Positions 1-9,349 of a DNA stretch of 64,000 nucleotides are shown piece after piece (position 1 is the first letter of the stretch; each line of letters opens with the position of its first letter). Location: NCBI RefSeq assembly GCF_009646115.1, contig NZ_CP045720.1, positions 868,001 through 932,000 on the forward strand. The letters run 5' to 3'. The notes below the pieces were generated by a model that saw only the letters and a list, made by a program, of their open reading frames with translations, was not told where the DNA came from and searched no databases. The position numbers were made by a program, and so were the translations under genes. Source of the stretch: Pantoea eucalypti. GTDB lineage: Bacteria > Pseudomonadota > Gammaproteobacteria > Enterobacterales > Enterobacteriaceae.

Positions 1-606
1 CCCCTCAAGCGTCTGAAACGTTGTTAGCAGCTGCTTTGCGCTTTTAGGGCCGATGCCGGTGATGCCCGGAATTTTACTGCTGCTGATGCCGCATAATCCC
101 CAGTAGTCAGGTAACCGCTGGGGCGCCACGCCAAACTCTGCCTCGATAAAAGGCAGGTCGAGCCACCGTTTCTGGAAGTAGTCGCGGATGCGGATCTCGG
201 GTGCCAGCAGCTGGCAGTAGCCTTTGTCAGTGGAAACAATGGTGGCCTGATGTCCGGCCTGGGCCATTTTAACCGCCAGCGTCGCCGCTAAATCATCCGC
301 TTCATCCTCGCCCGCAATCCAGCAGCTTACGCCTGCTGCGCGAAAAGCCTCCTGTAACGCCGGCATCTCTGCCTGCAAATCGTCTGGCATCGGCGGACGA
401 CCGCTTTTGTAGTCGGGAAGCAGCTGATGCCGCCAGCCCTGATGACGCGCTTCGCCATCAAATACCGCCACGGCATGGGTCGGACGGGCGTGACCCAGTA
501 CCTGGCGCAGCGCAGCCACACAGCCGTCGACACAGGGGGAGCCTTGTACCGCATGCAGACGGCGAATCAGATTCAATGCGTCAACAATAACAAGATGAAA
601 AGCCAT
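1..606 (-). CDS. xni: Flap endonuclease Xni (partial, 3' end beyond window)
   Basis: A minus-strand reading frame starts at ATG 604-606 ([16 protein letters not shown]) and runs open to the window edge, giving 202 codons of a family usually about 250 residues long. It resembles the 5'-3' exonuclease domain of DNA polymerase I and acts on flap structures. Visible family features are the N-terminal DALN metal-binding segment, the DYKSGR arch region, the acidic GEDEADD stretch and [11 protein letters not shown]. The helix-hairpin-helix [14 protein letters not shown] is near the cut. It lies 34 nt downstream of ppnN on the same strand and is probably cotranscribed with it, as in E. coli. Confidence 0.93.
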   Translation of the reverse strand, partial: MAFHLVIVDALNLIRRLHAVQGSPCVDGCVAALRQVLGHARPTHAVAVFDGEARHQGWRHQLLPDYKSGRPPMPDDLQAEMPALQEAFRAAGVSCWIAGEDEADDLAATLAVKMAQAGHQATIVSTDKGYCQLLAPEIRIRDYFQKRWLDLPFIEAEFGVAPQRLPDYWGLCGISSSKIPGITGIGPKSAKQLLTTFQTLEG

Positions 607-640
607 GAGAGTATGGGCAGCCTGGGGGCTGCCTCCTGGT

Positions 641-2005
641 TTATTTGATAATTTCGTAGCAGGGGATGTAAGCAGTGCCTGGCAGCTTCATGCGCTGCTG
701 GGCAACGAATCCCTGCAGCAGTTCATCCATGCGGTGCATGATGTCGGGGTCGCCATGCAGTTTAAAGCGTCCCTTCTCACGGATTTCGCGGATGCCCATC
801 TCTTTAACGTTACCCGCGACGATGCCTGAGAAGGCGCGGCGCAGGTCGGCGGCCAGCTTCTCAGGAGGCTGATTCGTGTAGAGATTGAGGTTAGCCATAT
901 TTTCATGGGTGGGCAGGAACGGCACCTGCAGATCGGGTTCAATGCGAATCGACCAGTTAAAGCTGTAAGCATCGCCGGTTTCGCGACGATTCTCTTTAAC
1001 CTGCGGCATCGCTTTCTTCATCAGACGCGCCACTTCTGCCGCATCATCGATAATAATCTGATAATGCTTACGCGCCTGTTCACCCAGCGTGTTGACGATG
1101 AAATCATCCAGCACACGGAAATAATCGGCGCTCTCTTCTGGTCCGGTCAGGATCAGCGGCAGTACCTGGTCGTTGTTCTGCGGATTCATCAGAATGCCCA
1201 GCAGATAGAGCAGCTCTTCTGCCGTGCCGACCCCGCCCGGGAAAATAATGATGCCATGGGCGATACGCACAAACGCTTCCAGACGTTTTTCGATGTCTGG
1301 CATGATGATCAGCTCATTCACCAGCGGATTCGGCGGTTCAGCCGCAATGATCGAGGGTTCTGTCAGGCCGATAAAGCGGCTGTCACGATAGCGCTGCTGG
1401 GCGTGGCCAACGGCGGCCCCTTTCATTGGTGCTTCCATCACGCCCGGCCCGCAGCCGGTACAGATATTCAGCTCGCGCAGACCCAACTGCGTACCAACAT
1501 TGCGGCAATACTGGTACTCAACGGCGTTGATTGAGTGTCCACCCCAGCACACTACGGTGTTGGGATACTCGCCAATGTGCAGTGCCCGTGCATTACGCAA
1601 AATGGAAAACACGGTGTTGGTGATCGTGGCGGAATCGTTCTCTTCGGCTGCCGTGAAACGGCCCGGCATGTTGAGCTGGCCGCTGACAAACAGGATGTCA
1701 CGCAGCACCGCAAACAGATTTGCCTGCAGGGAACGGATGATGCGGCCATCAACGAACGCCTCTTCCGGTGGATTGATCAGTTCCAGTTTGACGCCGCGCT
1801 CACGGCGCAGCACGTTGATGTCAAAATTCTCAAAGCGGGAGAGCAGTTCGTGGCTGCTGTCAGTCTGGCTGCCGGAGTTGAGTACTGCCAGAGAGCAATT
1901 GCGAAACAGCTGGTAGAGGTCGCTGCTGGCTGTGCGCTTAAGCATATCGACTTCCAGTTGCGAGAGCAGATCCATTGAGCCAAGTGGACTGATATGGGTA
2001 ATCAA
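641..2005 (-). CDS. ppnN: Nucleotide 5'-monophosphate nucleosidase PpnN, TTG start
   Basis: PpnN (formerly YgdH) cleaves purine and pyrimidine nucleoside monophosphates to base plus ribose 5-phosphate; in E. coli it is a (p)ppGpp target. The LOG-family signature PGGVGTAEE is at about residues 256-264, with [16 protein letters not shown] before it. I place the start at TTG 2005, giving 454 residues beginning [14 protein letters not shown], the same length as the E. coli protein. A strong AAAGGAG ends 5 nt before the TTG. The frame can be extended upstream to an ATG at 2122, but the 39 added residues (Cys/Arg rich) look non-coding and lack a good ribosome site. Expected substrate context: the ppGpp synthase RelA is also in this window. 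Confidence 0.95.
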   Translation of the reverse strand: MITHISPLGSMDLLSQLEVDMLKRTASSDLYQLFRNCSLAVLNSGSQTDSSHELLSRFENFDINVLRRERGVKLELINPPEEAFVDGRIIRSLQANLFAVLRDILFVSGQLNMPGRFTAAEENDSATITNTVFSILRNARALHIGEYPNTVVCWGGHSINAVEYQYCRNVGTQLGLRELNICTGCGPGVMEAPMKGAAVGHAQQRYRDSRFIGLTEPSIIAAEPPNPLVNELIIMPDIEKRLEAFVRIAHGIIIFPGGVGTAEELLYLLGILMNPQNNDQVLPLILTGPEESADYFRVLDDFIVNTLGEQARKHYQIIIDDAAEVARLMKKAMPQVKENRRETGDAYSFNWSIRIEPDLQVPFLPTHENMANLNLYTNQPPEKLAADLRRAFSGIVAGNVKEMGIREIREKGRFKLHGDPDIMHRMDELLQGFVAQQRMKLPGTAYIPCYEIIK

Positions 2006-2174
2006 ATGAACTCCTTTACACCCGCCTGGGTGCCTGTTGGCACTGCAACCGCAGTGACGAAAATCCCTGGTCGGCAATCCGCAGATTGCCGCCTTCATCA
2101 GAGTAGCCTTGTCGGCCTGCACAGCTCAAGCGGAACTGCGCATACAGCACGCAGCCTGCGAGAAGTCTCGCAAA

Positions 2175-3020
2175 CTACTGACGAACCAGCCGTGAAAAAC
2201 CGGGTGAGAAGGGCACATTGGTGCGCCACGGGTTGATATCCAGTCCGCCACGGCGGGTGTAGCGTGCATAAACGGTCAGCGCTTCAGGATGACAGAAACG
2301 CATCACATCATTAAAGATGCGCTCGACGCACTGCTCGTGAAATTCGTTATGCTGGCGGAATGAGACCAGATAGCGCAGCAGCGCTTCATGGTCGATACGC
2401 GGGCCTGTGTAGCGGATCATCACCGAGCCCCAGTCAGGCTGATTGGTGATCAGGCAGTTTGACTTGAGCAGATGGCTGACCAGCGTCTCCTCAACGATTT
2501 CGCTGCCTGCGGCATCCGCCAGATAGTCGGCATTGAAGCGATAATCGTCGATAGCAATATCCTGCTCATCAATACAGCAACCGTCAAAATGACCGACAGG
2601 CTGACCTTCAATTTCACTAAGACGGAACAGCGCAACCTGCACTTCACCTTCTGCACAGGCGCTCAGATCCCGCTCCAGCGTCTGACGGACCTCGCCCCAG
2701 TCCGCAAAGCGGGTCTGGTTAAAACTGTTAAGGTAAAGCTTAAAGCTTTTCGACTCGATCAGATTGCGGCTCTGTGCATCCAGCACCACTTCGCCGACGG
2801 CAACCTGGGGTAGCCCTTTACTGTTGAGCCACGAGAGTTCATACAGGGTCCAGATATCGCTGCCGGTAAAGGGCAGGCTGTCGGGAAACAGGCCCAGCGG
2901 TTCACGGTTCAGACTGCGTGGCACCGACTGCAGTAAGCTGTTGTCATACTGATCGTGATAGGCTGTGGGTTTGCCCAGCGTCAGGTTACTGAGTGCCTGA
3001 TCCTGTTCGTGAGTAGTCAT
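2175..3020 (-). CDS. queF: NADPH-dependent preQ0 reductase QueF
   Basis: QueF reduces the nitrile 7-cyano-7-deazaguanine (preQ0) to preQ1 in queuosine synthesis for tRNA wobble position 34. It is the long, bimodular form (281 residues). The catalytic Cys is in [13 protein letters not shown] near residue 189, with the family [17 protein letters not shown] motif (NADPH and substrate region) in the N-terminal half. The start MTTHEQD at 3020 is preferred over an upstream in-frame ATG at 3035, because GGTGG sits about 8 nt ahead of it and family members begin close to here. It is divergent from syd with 62 nt between starts. queE and queD lie 23 kb away in the same window. Confidence 0.95.
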   Translation of the reverse strand: MTTHEQDQALSNLTLGKPTAYHDQYDNSLLQSVPRSLNREPLGLFPDSLPFTGSDIWTLYELSWLNSKGLPQVAVGEVVLDAQSRNLIESKSFKLYLNSFNQTRFADWGEVRQTLERDLSACAEGEVQVALFRLSEIEGQPVGHFDGCCIDEQDIAIDDYRFNADYLADAAGSEIVEETLVSHLLKSNCLITNQPDWGSVMIRYTGPRIDHEALLRYLVSFRQHNEFHEQCVERIFNDVMRFCHPEALTVYARYTRRGGLDINPWRTNVPFSPGFSRLVRQ

Positions 3021-3082
3021 TGCGGTTACCACCAAAATTAATCAAAGTGGCTAAGTGTAACCCATCAGAAGTGAGAATATGA

Positions 3083-3631
3083 ATGATGCAGCAAACTGCC
3101 GCCGCGTTGCGCGACTTTACTACCCGATACTGCCAGCACTGGCTTCAGCAGGCGGGACATGCGCCGGCCAGCAGCGATCTTTATGGCGTTCCCTCGCCCT
3201 GCGCACTTGAGGATCGCGATCAGCGTGTGCTCTGGCAGCCGCAGCCTTTTAGTCTGCCACCGACGCTGGATGCCGTTGAACGGGCGATCGATATCCAGCT
3301 TCAGCCGTCAGTCACAGATTTCTATACCGCGCAGTTTGCCGGGGATATGCAGGCCACTTTTGGCGAGAATCAGCTGACACTGTTGCAGGTGTGGAGTGAA
3401 GAGGATTTCCTGCGGTTACAGGAGAACCTGATTGGCCATCTGGTGATGCAGCGCCGCCTCAGGCAGTCGCCTACGCTGTTTATTGCCACAACCGATTCAG
3501 AAGAGGAGATCATCTCGCTTTCTAATCTCAGTGGTGAAGTGATTCTGGAGCAGCCTGGCCGCAAACAGCGTGCGGTATTAGCCGAAAGTCTTGAGATATT
3601 TCTTAAGTCATTACAACCGGTTATCAACTGA
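3083..3631 (+). CDS. syd: SecY-interacting protein Syd
   Basis: Syd is a small acidic cytoplasmic protein (182 residues here, 181 in E. coli) that binds SecY and affects the stability of altered translocons. The sequence follows the family throughout: LYGVPSPC near residue 35, WQPQPF, FYTAQFAGDMQATFG, LTLLQVWSEEDFLRLQENLIGHLV and SNLSGEVILE. Two adjacent ATG codons (3083 and 3086) could start it; GTGAG upstream is a modest ribosome site and does not decide between them. It is followed by the csrB regulatory region, the same order as E. coli syd-csrB-yqcC. Confidence 0.94.
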   Translation: MMQQTAAALRDFTTRYCQHWLQQAGHAPASSDLYGVPSPCALEDRDQRVLWQPQPFSLPPTLDAVERAIDIQLQPSVTDFYTAQFAGDMQATFGENQLTLLQVWSEEDFLRLQENLIGHLVMQRRLRQSPTLFIATTDSEEEIISLSNLSGEVILEQPGRKQRAVLAESLEIFLKSLQPVIN

Positions 3632-3655
3632 TTTGCAGTGATCGGCTGCTGACCT

Positions 3656-3673
3656 TGTGAGATATCTCTTACA
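3656..3673 (+). promoter_or_regulatory. UvrY (GacA/SirA)-type binding palindrome upstream of csrB
   Basis: TGTGAGATATCTCTTACA is an 18-bp imperfect palindrome that fits the known TGTAAG-N6-CTTACA recognition pattern of UvrY/GacA-type regulators with one mismatch. It sits about 170 nt upstream of the inferred csrB transcription start, a far-upstream arrangement typical of csrB genes. A second half-site, TGTGAG, follows at 3680-3685. BarA, the kinase that phosphorylates UvrY, is encoded at 15157-17886; uvrY itself is not in the window. Confidence 0.8.
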
Positions 3674-3841
3674 TCTTCTGTGAGAGATCGCCATATAACA
3701 GATAAGATATTCGGAAAACTGAAATGTAAAAATATTGTGAATCATAAACTTAATGGCGTTTATCTGAATATCTGCAGCACATTTCGTAAAGTTCCCTTCT
3801 GAGTACCTTGTTTGCGTAACGGTTTCTGTCAAAATGTTTCT

Positions 3842-4156
3842 CACTGCAGGATGCTCAGGAAACAGATATCGTCAGGATGATGGTAAGCCATGAGGCAGGA
3901 ACGTAACGGAGCTTACGGCACAGTGAAGGTTTCAGGACGAAACAGGATCGCTCAGGATTGAGTAAGGGACACCTCCAGGATGGAGAACGAGAACCCCTCA
4001 GAAGAGGCGGTGGGCCAGGAGGCTAAGGATACATCAGGACGATGCGCGACAGGAGTTCGCACTGGACAAGTTGTCATGGAAGAGCAGGGAGCATAAACGT
4101 AGCAGGATAGCTGCAAACGAACCGGGAGCACTGTTTATACAGTGCTCCCTTTTTTT
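3842..4156 (+). ncRNA. csrB: CsrB small RNA (CsrA-sequestering)
   Basis: CsrB titrates the translational regulator CsrA by presenting many GGA-containing loops. The stretch contains about 20 GGA triplets, 12 of them as CAGGA, many at the tips of short stems. Segments are nearly identical to E. coli CsrB (GGACACCTCCAGGATGGAG; AAGTTGTCATGGAAGAGCAG). It ends in a strong intrinsic terminator. Synteny (syd-csrB-yqcC) fits. The 5' end is inferred: a -10-like CAAAAT (3830-3835) with TTGTTT (3808-3813) 16 bp ahead places the start near 3842. The RNA would be about 315 nt, shorter than the 369 nt of E. coli, so there are fewer or shorter hairpins. Confidence 0.94.
4124..4156 (+). terminator. Intrinsic terminator of csrB
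   Basis: The arms GGGAGCACTGT and ACAGTGCTCCC form an 11-bp perfect stem around TTAT, followed by seven T residues. The E. coli CsrB terminator has almost the same sequence. Confidence 0.95.
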
Positions 4157-4218
4157 GTGCCTGTGCCAACAAGTGATATGCTTGCCGCCCATTTTTGACT
4201 GCTCGCTGGAGGTGGCGC

Positions 4219-4548
4219 ATGGCGCCTGAACAATTAATTACGCAACGGCTGGAGCAACTGGAAGCGGTGATGCGTGAGCACCATCTCTGGCAAAGTACTC
4301 CTCCGGCCGAGGGTGCGCTTAAGAGCCAGGAACCTTTTTGCGTGGATACACTGGAACCGCTGCAGTGGCTCCAGTGGGTCTTAGTCCCGCGGATGCATGC
4401 CCTGATTGCCGCGGGACATCCGCTGCCGCAAAACTTTGCCGTTGCCCCCTATTATGAAGTGGCGCTGGTACCTGACCAGCCCGGCATTGCGCCGCTGCTG
4501 CTGACCCTGCGTCAGCTGGATGCCTTGATGAAGGATGCTGCCCACTGA
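4219..4548 (+). CDS. yqcC: YqcC family protein (DUF446)
   Basis: A 109-residue protein of the YqcC/DUF446 family, whose biochemical role is unknown. The conserved core is visible: PFCVDTLEPLQWLQWVLVPRMHALI and LPQNFAVAPYYEVAL. The start at ATG 4219 has GGAGG six bases ahead and gives exactly the E. coli length; an in-frame ATG at 4195 is rejected because it lacks this. The stop overlaps the truC start by one base (TGATG), so the two are translationally coupled. yqcC-truC-yqcA is a conserved trio and probably an operon reading away from csrB. Confidence 0.93.
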   Translation: MAPEQLITQRLEQLEAVMREHHLWQSTPPAEGALKSQEPFCVDTLEPLQWLQWVLVPRMHALIAAGHPLPQNFAVAPYYEVALVPDQPGIAPLLLTLRQLDALMKDAAH

Positions 4549-5327
4549 TGCTGGAGATACTCTATCAGGATGAGTGGCTGGTTGCCGTTAACAAGCCCAG
4601 CGGCTGGCTGGTTCATCGCAGCTGGCTGGATCGCCATGAAACGGTGTTTGTGATGCAGACTGTTCGTGATCAGATCGGACAGCATGTCTTTACCGCGCAT
4701 CGACTGGATAAACCCACGTCAGGCGTGCTGCTGATGGGGCTTTCGAGTGAAGTCGGACGTCTGCTTTCCCTGCAGTTTGAACAGCACCAGATGCAGAAAA
4801 CCTACCACGCCGTGGTGCGTGGCTGGCTGGAGAGCAGTGGAACGATCGATTATCCGCTGGTGGAAGAGCTGGATAAAATTGCCGATAAACACGCCACTGA
4901 AGCGCGCACCGCACAGCCCGCCGTCACCGATTATCAGTCACTGGCCACCGTTGAGATGCCGGTCGGCATTGGTCGTTATCCCACGTCGCGCTACAGCCTT
5001 GTAGAGATGGCCCCTAAAACCGGTCGCAAGCATCAGCTGCGTCGCCATATGTCACACCTGCGTCATCCGATTATTGGTGATTCTGCGCACGGTGACCTGC
5101 GTCAGAACCGGGGTGCCGCCGAACATTTCGGCGCTAACCGACTGATGCTGCACGCGAGCAGCCTGGCATTGACCCATCCGGTGACCGGTGAACCATTGCT
5201 GATACGCGCCGGACTGGATGGCGTCTGGCAGAATCTGATGAATCAGTTTGGCTGGCAGGATCAGATTCCTGAGGTGCCGCGGGTTGAGTTTAACGCAGCG
5301 CCAGGACAGGATAGCGTTTCAGAATAA
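4548..5327 (+). CDS. truC: tRNA pseudouridine(65) synthase TruC
   Basis: TruC isomerises U65 in the acceptor-stem region of certain tRNAs. It is a 259-residue RluA-type pseudouridine synthase without an N-terminal S4 domain. The catalytic Asp is D54 in HRLDKPTSG (residues 51-59). Other family motifs are VNKPSGWLVH near the N-terminus and KTGRKHQLRRHMSHLRHPIIGD (about 157-178). The start codon overlaps the yqcC stop. The yqcA flavodoxin gene begins 12 nt downstream, with AAGGGAG ahead of it. Confidence 0.95.
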   Translation: MLEILYQDEWLVAVNKPSGWLVHRSWLDRHETVFVMQTVRDQIGQHVFTAHRLDKPTSGVLLMGLSSEVGRLLSLQFEQHQMQKTYHAVVRGWLESSGTIDYPLVEELDKIADKHATEARTAQPAVTDYQSLATVEMPVGIGRYPTSRYSLVEMAPKTGRKHQLRRHMSHLRHPIIGDSAHGDLRQNRGAAEHFGANRLMLHASSLALTHPVTGEPLLIRAGLDGVWQNLMNQFGWQDQIPEVPRVEFNAAPGQDSVSE

Positions 5328-5339
5328 GGGAGAAAGCAG

Positions 5340-5786
5340 ATGGCAAAGATTGGCATTTTTGTAGGTACGGTATACGGCAATGCATTGCTGGTGGCGGAAG
5401 AAGCGGAGCCGTTACTGCAACAGCAGGGGCACAGCGTCACCGTATTTGATGATCCGACGCTGGCAGACTGGCAGAACGGTGCCGGCGATGTGGCGTTAAT
5501 CGTCACCTCAACCACCGGCCAGGGCGATTTGCCCGATTCGATTTCCGGTCTGTTCCATGCGATCAAAGATAAGCTGGGTCATCAGCCTGCGCTGCGCTAC
5601 GGCGTGATTGCGCTGGGTGACAGCAGTTATGACCATTTCTGTGGCGCGGGCAAAGCGTTTGATGCGCTGCTGCAGGAGCAGGGCGCTCAGCGGGTTGGCG
5701 AAGTATTACTGGTTGATGCCACTGAAAACCCTGAGCCGGAAGCGGTCACCTCTCCATGGGTTGAAGCCTGGGGCGCACAGCTCTGA
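5340..5786 (+). CDS. yqcA: YqcA flavodoxin-like protein
   Basis: A short-chain flavodoxin of 148 residues. The FMN phosphate loop is at the N-terminus ([18 protein letters not shown]); [12 protein letters not shown] and [18 protein letters not shown] form the other flavin-contacting loops. It is related to MioC and to the flavodoxin domains of sulfite reductase. The electron-transfer partner is unknown. It is last in the yqcC-truC-yqcA run and converges on garD, with a long inverted repeat between them (5794-5836). Confidence 0.93.
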   Translation: MAKIGIFVGTVYGNALLVAEEAEPLLQQQGHSVTVFDDPTLADWQNGAGDVALIVTSTTGQGDLPDSISGLFHAIKDKLGHQPALRYGVIALGDSSYDHFCGAGKAFDALLQEQGAQRVGEVLLVDATENPEPEAVTSPWVEAWGAQL

Positions 5787-5793
5787 TTGTGGT

Positions 5794-5836
5794 GCCAGGC
5801 TTATCTCTGCCTTCGCAGCGTAATGATAAGCCTGGC
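5794..5836. terminator. Perfect inverted repeat between convergent yqcA and garD
   Basis: GCCAGGCTTATC (5794-5805) pairs perfectly with GATAAGCCTGGC (5825-5836). An inner CTGC-CTTC-GCAG hairpin (5807-5818) sits in the loop. It starts 7 nt after the yqcA stop and is symmetrical, so it could serve both genes, but neither side has a proper U-tract. Bidirectional terminator or 3'-end stabiliser is an inference. Confidence 0.6.
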
Positions 5837-5853
5837 CTGCACTGGCGACGATA

Positions 5854-7413
5854 TCAGGTGACAGGCGCCGGGTTAAACACAGCCAGCTGATTACGGATAG
5901 CCCAGCGATCGGACCAGGTCTGCTTCCTGCCGCTGGCAATGTCCAGAATCAACTCAAACAGTCGCCAGCCCACCTGCTCAATACTCTCTTCACCCGTCGC
6001 AATCGTTCCGGCATTGATGTCCATCAGATCGTGCCAGCGCTCTGCCAGCGCATTGCGCGTCGCCATCTTGATCACCGGAATCGCGGCCAGACCGTAAGGC
6101 GTTCCGCGCCCGGTCGTGAACACCTGTAACGTGATACCGGATGCCAGTTGCTGCGTGCCGCAGACAAAATCGCTGGCGGGCGTCGCCGCATAAATTAATC
6201 CACGCCGCGTAGGCCGTTGACCCGGCGAGAGCACTTCGACAATGGCGCTGCGTCCCGATTTGGCGATCGATCCCAGTGCTTTTTCCACTACGTTGGCCAG
6301 GCCGCCTTTTTTGTTGCCGGGAGACGGGTTAGCGCTGCGATCAGTCTGGCCCTGGTCGAGGTAATTGTCATACCAGGCCATCTCCTCAAGTAAGCGCTTA
6401 CCAACTTCCTGATTGATCACCCGTGGCGTCAGCAGGTGAATGGCATCACGCACTTCAGTGACTTCAGAGAACATCACGGTCGCCCCGCAGCGCACCAGCA
6501 GATCAGAGGCGAAGCCCACCGCCGGATTCGCCGTTACGCCTGAGAACGCATCGCTGCCTCCACACTGCATACCCACAATCAATTCTGCAGCGGAGCAGGT
6601 TTCGCGCTGGCGCGCATTGAGCCGCTGAAGATGACGTTCTGCGACCTGCAGAATCTCATTCACCATCGCACCGAAACCCACCAGCTTTTCATCCTGCAAA
6701 CGCACGATGTCATGGTCGTCCAGTGAAATGGCCTGCACGTCAGGCGTGCCGGTCAGCAGGCGCTCAGGCTGCAACTTTTCGCAACCCAGACTGACGATCA
6801 TCACTTCGCCGCCGAAATTGGCATTCAGTGCCAGATTATGAATGGTGCGAATCGGCACCACCGCAGCAGGCGCGTTGATCGCCACACCACAGCCATAAAG
6901 ATGGTTCAGGGCGACGACGCCATCCACATTCGGAAAGCGTGGCAGCAGATCCCGTTCAATGATCTGCACGACATGATCCACCACACCGGCCACGCAGTGG
7001 ACACTGGTGGTGATGCCGAGGAGATTACGCGTACCCACGCTGCCATCCGCATTCCGGTAACCTTCAAAGGTGTAACCTTCTAACGGCGGCAAATCAGGCG
7101 GAACCTGCGTGGCTAACGGCAGGCTCTCCAGCGGAGGGGCTTCTGGCAGCGCAACAAGAGATTCATCAATCCAGCTGCCCTGGGCAATATCCCGCAGCGC
7201 ATAGCCGATAACTTCACCATATCGCACAATCTCTGCACCCTGGTTAATGGCGCTTAGCGCCACTTTATGGCCCTGCGGCACATGTTCAGTAAGCGTCAGG
7301 CCATCCGCAAACTGCGTGCCGGCTGGCAGACCCATGCTGTTGACCACAATCGCGACATTGTCATGCTCATGGACTTTGATATAGAGCGGTTGTTCATCTG
7401 TATTGGGTTTCAT
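5854..7413 (-). CDS. garD: D-galactarate dehydratase GarD
   Basis: GarD dehydrates meso-galactarate to 5-dehydro-4-deoxy-D-glucarate (UxaA/GarD family, Fe2+ dependent). At 519 residues it matches the family (523 in E. coli). An N-terminal SAF-like domain (about 1-95; [22 protein letters not shown]) precedes the catalytic part, with family motifs [47 protein letters not shown] and [34 protein letters not shown] precedes the ATG. It is divergent from the gudP operon, so galactarate and glucarate use converge here on one product. Confidence 0.95.
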   Translation of the reverse strand: MKPNTDEQPLYIKVHEHDNVAIVVNSMGLPAGTQFADGLTLTEHVPQGHKVALSAINQGAEIVRYGEVIGYALRDIAQGSWIDESLVALPEAPPLESLPLATQVPPDLPPLEGYTFEGYRNADGSVGTRNLLGITTSVHCVAGVVDHVVQIIERDLLPRFPNVDGVVALNHLYGCGVAINAPAAVVPIRTIHNLALNANFGGEVMIVSLGCEKLQPERLLTGTPDVQAISLDDHDIVRLQDEKLVGFGAMVNEILQVAERHLQRLNARQRETCSAAELIVGMQCGGSDAFSGVTANPAVGFASDLLVRCGATVMFSEVTEVRDAIHLLTPRVINQEVGKRLLEEMAWYDNYLDQGQTDRSANPSPGNKKGGLANVVEKALGSIAKSGRSAIVEVLSPGQRPTRRGLIYAATPASDFVCGTQQLASGITLQVFTTGRGTPYGLAAIPVIKMATRNALAERWHDLMDINAGTIATGEESIEQVGWRLFELILDIASGRKQTWSDRWAIRNQLAVFNPAPVT

Positions 7414-7987
7414 CGCTCACCTTCCTGTCTGTCGTGCCGTACTTGTGCGGCACGTTGTAATGTTCTGATCTGTCACACGCGTGTTTGCCAGCTTCAGTAT
7501 AGGGAGGCGTCGCACGTGGCGCATTGTGCAAATGACCACCATTGAGGTATTTCACCGCGTTGTTTTGGGTCGCTTATCCAAAAGCAAGTGAAGAGCCTCA
7601 CAAACAGCGGGGTAAAGCGTTGTCAGCGGCTAATTTCGCCATGGTATTTGCCACTTTCGTGAGCCACACCGCAGCCTTTTGTGCATCCGCAAGATAATCA
7701 CTTCATTAATAAGTTTATTCCAGGGCGATACGCCAATGTGATCGCTACGGGCTGTTCTTATACTGAGTTTCGTTAGCCAAAGTCAGGTTATCTGTCACGA
7801 CGTATTCCTCATCTGATGCAGGGGCAAAGGCGCGTTAATGACCGCAGCTGTCAGCAGCCGGATGAATAAATAAAAGTTTGCCAAAACAAAAAGATCGCCG
7901 TGTTTAACCCAATTTCTCTCTGATACCCAACGCGATGTGTATGCAGTCAGAGCGGATGTAGCTCACGCTATATTTCAGGAGTGCATC
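7414..7987. promoter_or_regulatory. garD-gudP divergent control region (574 nt)
   Basis: This non-coding stretch must hold the promoters of both garD and the gud/gar operon. Visible elements: CGTGCCG (7433-7439) paired with CGGCACG (7448-7454), a 7-bp inverted repeat with an 8-nt loop in the garD leader just upstream of its ribosome site; and AATGTGATC (7735-7743), which resembles one half of a CRP site without a good partner half. In E. coli these genes are activated by CdaR; no cdaR gene is in the window and I cannot identify its operator by eye. I see no small gene here. Confidence 0.5.
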
Positions 7988-9349
7988 ATGAATAGTTTCA
8001 GCCAGACCGCGGAAACGGTGCAGAAGCGCACCAATGCCCGTTACTGGATTGTGGTGATGTTATTTATCGTCACCTCATTCAACTACGGTGACCGCGCAAC
8101 CATTTCAATTGCCGGTTCGGCGATGTCCAAAGATATCGGCCTCGATTCGGTCGGACTTGGCTATATCTTCTCAGCGTTCTCATGGGCGTATGTCATTGGT
8201 CAGATTCCGGGCGGCTGGCTGCTCGATCGCTTCGGCTCAAAACGCGTCTACTTCTGGAGCATCTTCACCTGGTCGCTGTTTACCTTTCTGCAAGGGTTCG
8301 TCGATCTGTTCAGCGGCTTTGGCATCATCATGTCGCTGTTTATTCTGCGTTTCCTGGTCGGCCTGGCTGAAGCACCTTCTTTCCCGGGCAACAGCCGCAT
8401 AGTCGCAGCCTGGTTCCCGGCGCAGGAACGCGGCACGGCGGTGGCGATCTTCAACTCGGCCCAATACTTTGCCACCGTGATCTTCGCACCGATTATGGGC
8501 TGGCTGGTCTCTTCCGTGGGCTGGGCGCACGTGTTCTGGTTCATGGGCGGCCTGGGCATCATCCTCAGTTTCATCTGGCTCAAAGTGATACACGATCCCA
8601 CCGATCATCCTGGCGTGAATAAAGCTGAACTGGAGTACATGGAACAGGGCGGCGCGCTCATCAACATGGATGTCAAAAAGAACACCCGAAAAGTGAGCTG
8701 GGGCGAGAAGTGGTTCCAGATCAAACAGCTGCTGACGTCACGCATGATGCTGGGCATCTATCTCGGTCAATACTGTGTTAACGCCTTAACCTACTTCTTT
8801 ATCACCTGGTTCCCGGTCTATCTGGTACAGGCGCGCGGCATGTCGATTCTTAAAGCGGGCTTTGTTGCGTCGATTCCGGCGGTGTGCGGCTTCCTCGGCG
8901 GCGTACTGGGCGGGGTGATCTCTGACTGGCTGATGCGTAAAACCGGCTCGCTGAATATCGCACGTAAAACGCCAATCGTTCTCGGCATGCTGCTCTCTAT
9001 CTCAATGGTGATGTGTAACTACACCAATACCGAATGGATGGTGGTGTTCTTTATGGCACTGGCCTTCTTTGGTAAAGGCATCGGCGCGCTGGGCTGGGCG
9101 GTGATGGCAGATACCGCGCCGAAAGAGATCAGCGGCCTGAGCGGTGGTTTGTTCAACATGTTCGGTAACTTCTCCGGCATCGTCACGCCTATCGCCATCG
9201 GTTACATCATTGCCACCAGCGGTTCATTTGAAGGCGCGCTGGTTTATGTGGGGATTCACGCCTTTGTCGCGGCATTAAGCTTCCTGGTCATTGCCGGCGA
9301 TATCAAACGTGTCGAACTGAAAACCTGGCCTGGTAAGGATGCATCATGA
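7988..9349 (+). CDS. gudP: Glucarate/galactarate MFS transporter GudP
   Basis: A 453-residue major facilitator of the anion:cation symporter family with about 12 membrane segments, importing D-glucarate and/or galactarate with protons. Family marks are [13 protein letters not shown] in the first segment, [16 protein letters not shown] (loop 2-3 motif) and [23 protein letters not shown]. The ATG at 7988 has AGGAG six bases ahead and gives the usual start [20 protein letters not shown]; an upstream in-frame ATG at 7937 is rejected. It is the first gene of the operon; its stop overlaps the gudX start (ATGA). Confidence 0.95.
   Translation: MNSFSQTAETVQKRTNARYWIVVMLFIVTSFNYGDRATISIAGSAMSKDIGLDSVGLGYIFSAFSWAYVIGQIPGGWLLDRFGSKRVYFWSIFTWSLFTFLQGFVDLFSGFGIIMSLFILRFLVGLAEAPSFPGNSRIVAAWFPAQERGTAVAIFNSAQYFATVIFAPIMGWLVSSVGWAHVFWFMGGLGIILSFIWLKVIHDPTDHPGVNKAELEYMEQGGALINMDVKKNTRKVSWGEKWFQIKQLLTSRMMLGIYLGQYCVNALTYFFITWFPVYLVQARGMSILKAGFVASIPAVCGFLGGVLGGVISDWLMRKTGSLNIARKTPIVLGMLLSISMVMCNYTNTEWMVVFFMALAFFGKGIGALGWAVMADTAPKEISGLSGGLFNMFGNFSGIVTPIAIGYIIATSGSFEGALVYVGIHAFVAALSFLVIAGDIKRVELKTWPGKDAS

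Noticed and set aside
905..1534. Plus-strand frame antisense to ppnN (209 codons)
   Set aside because: Wholly inside ppnN; no recognisable protein features.
2006..2174. preQ1 or other riboswitch near queF (also checked upstream of queD and queE)
   Set aside because: No recognisable aptamer core; enterobacterial que genes are not known to use one.
3611..3844. Minus-strand frame of 77 codons upstream of csrB
   Set aside because: It covers the UvrY site and csrB promoter region, which are functional in the enterobacterial relatives; no ribosome site and no homology recognised.
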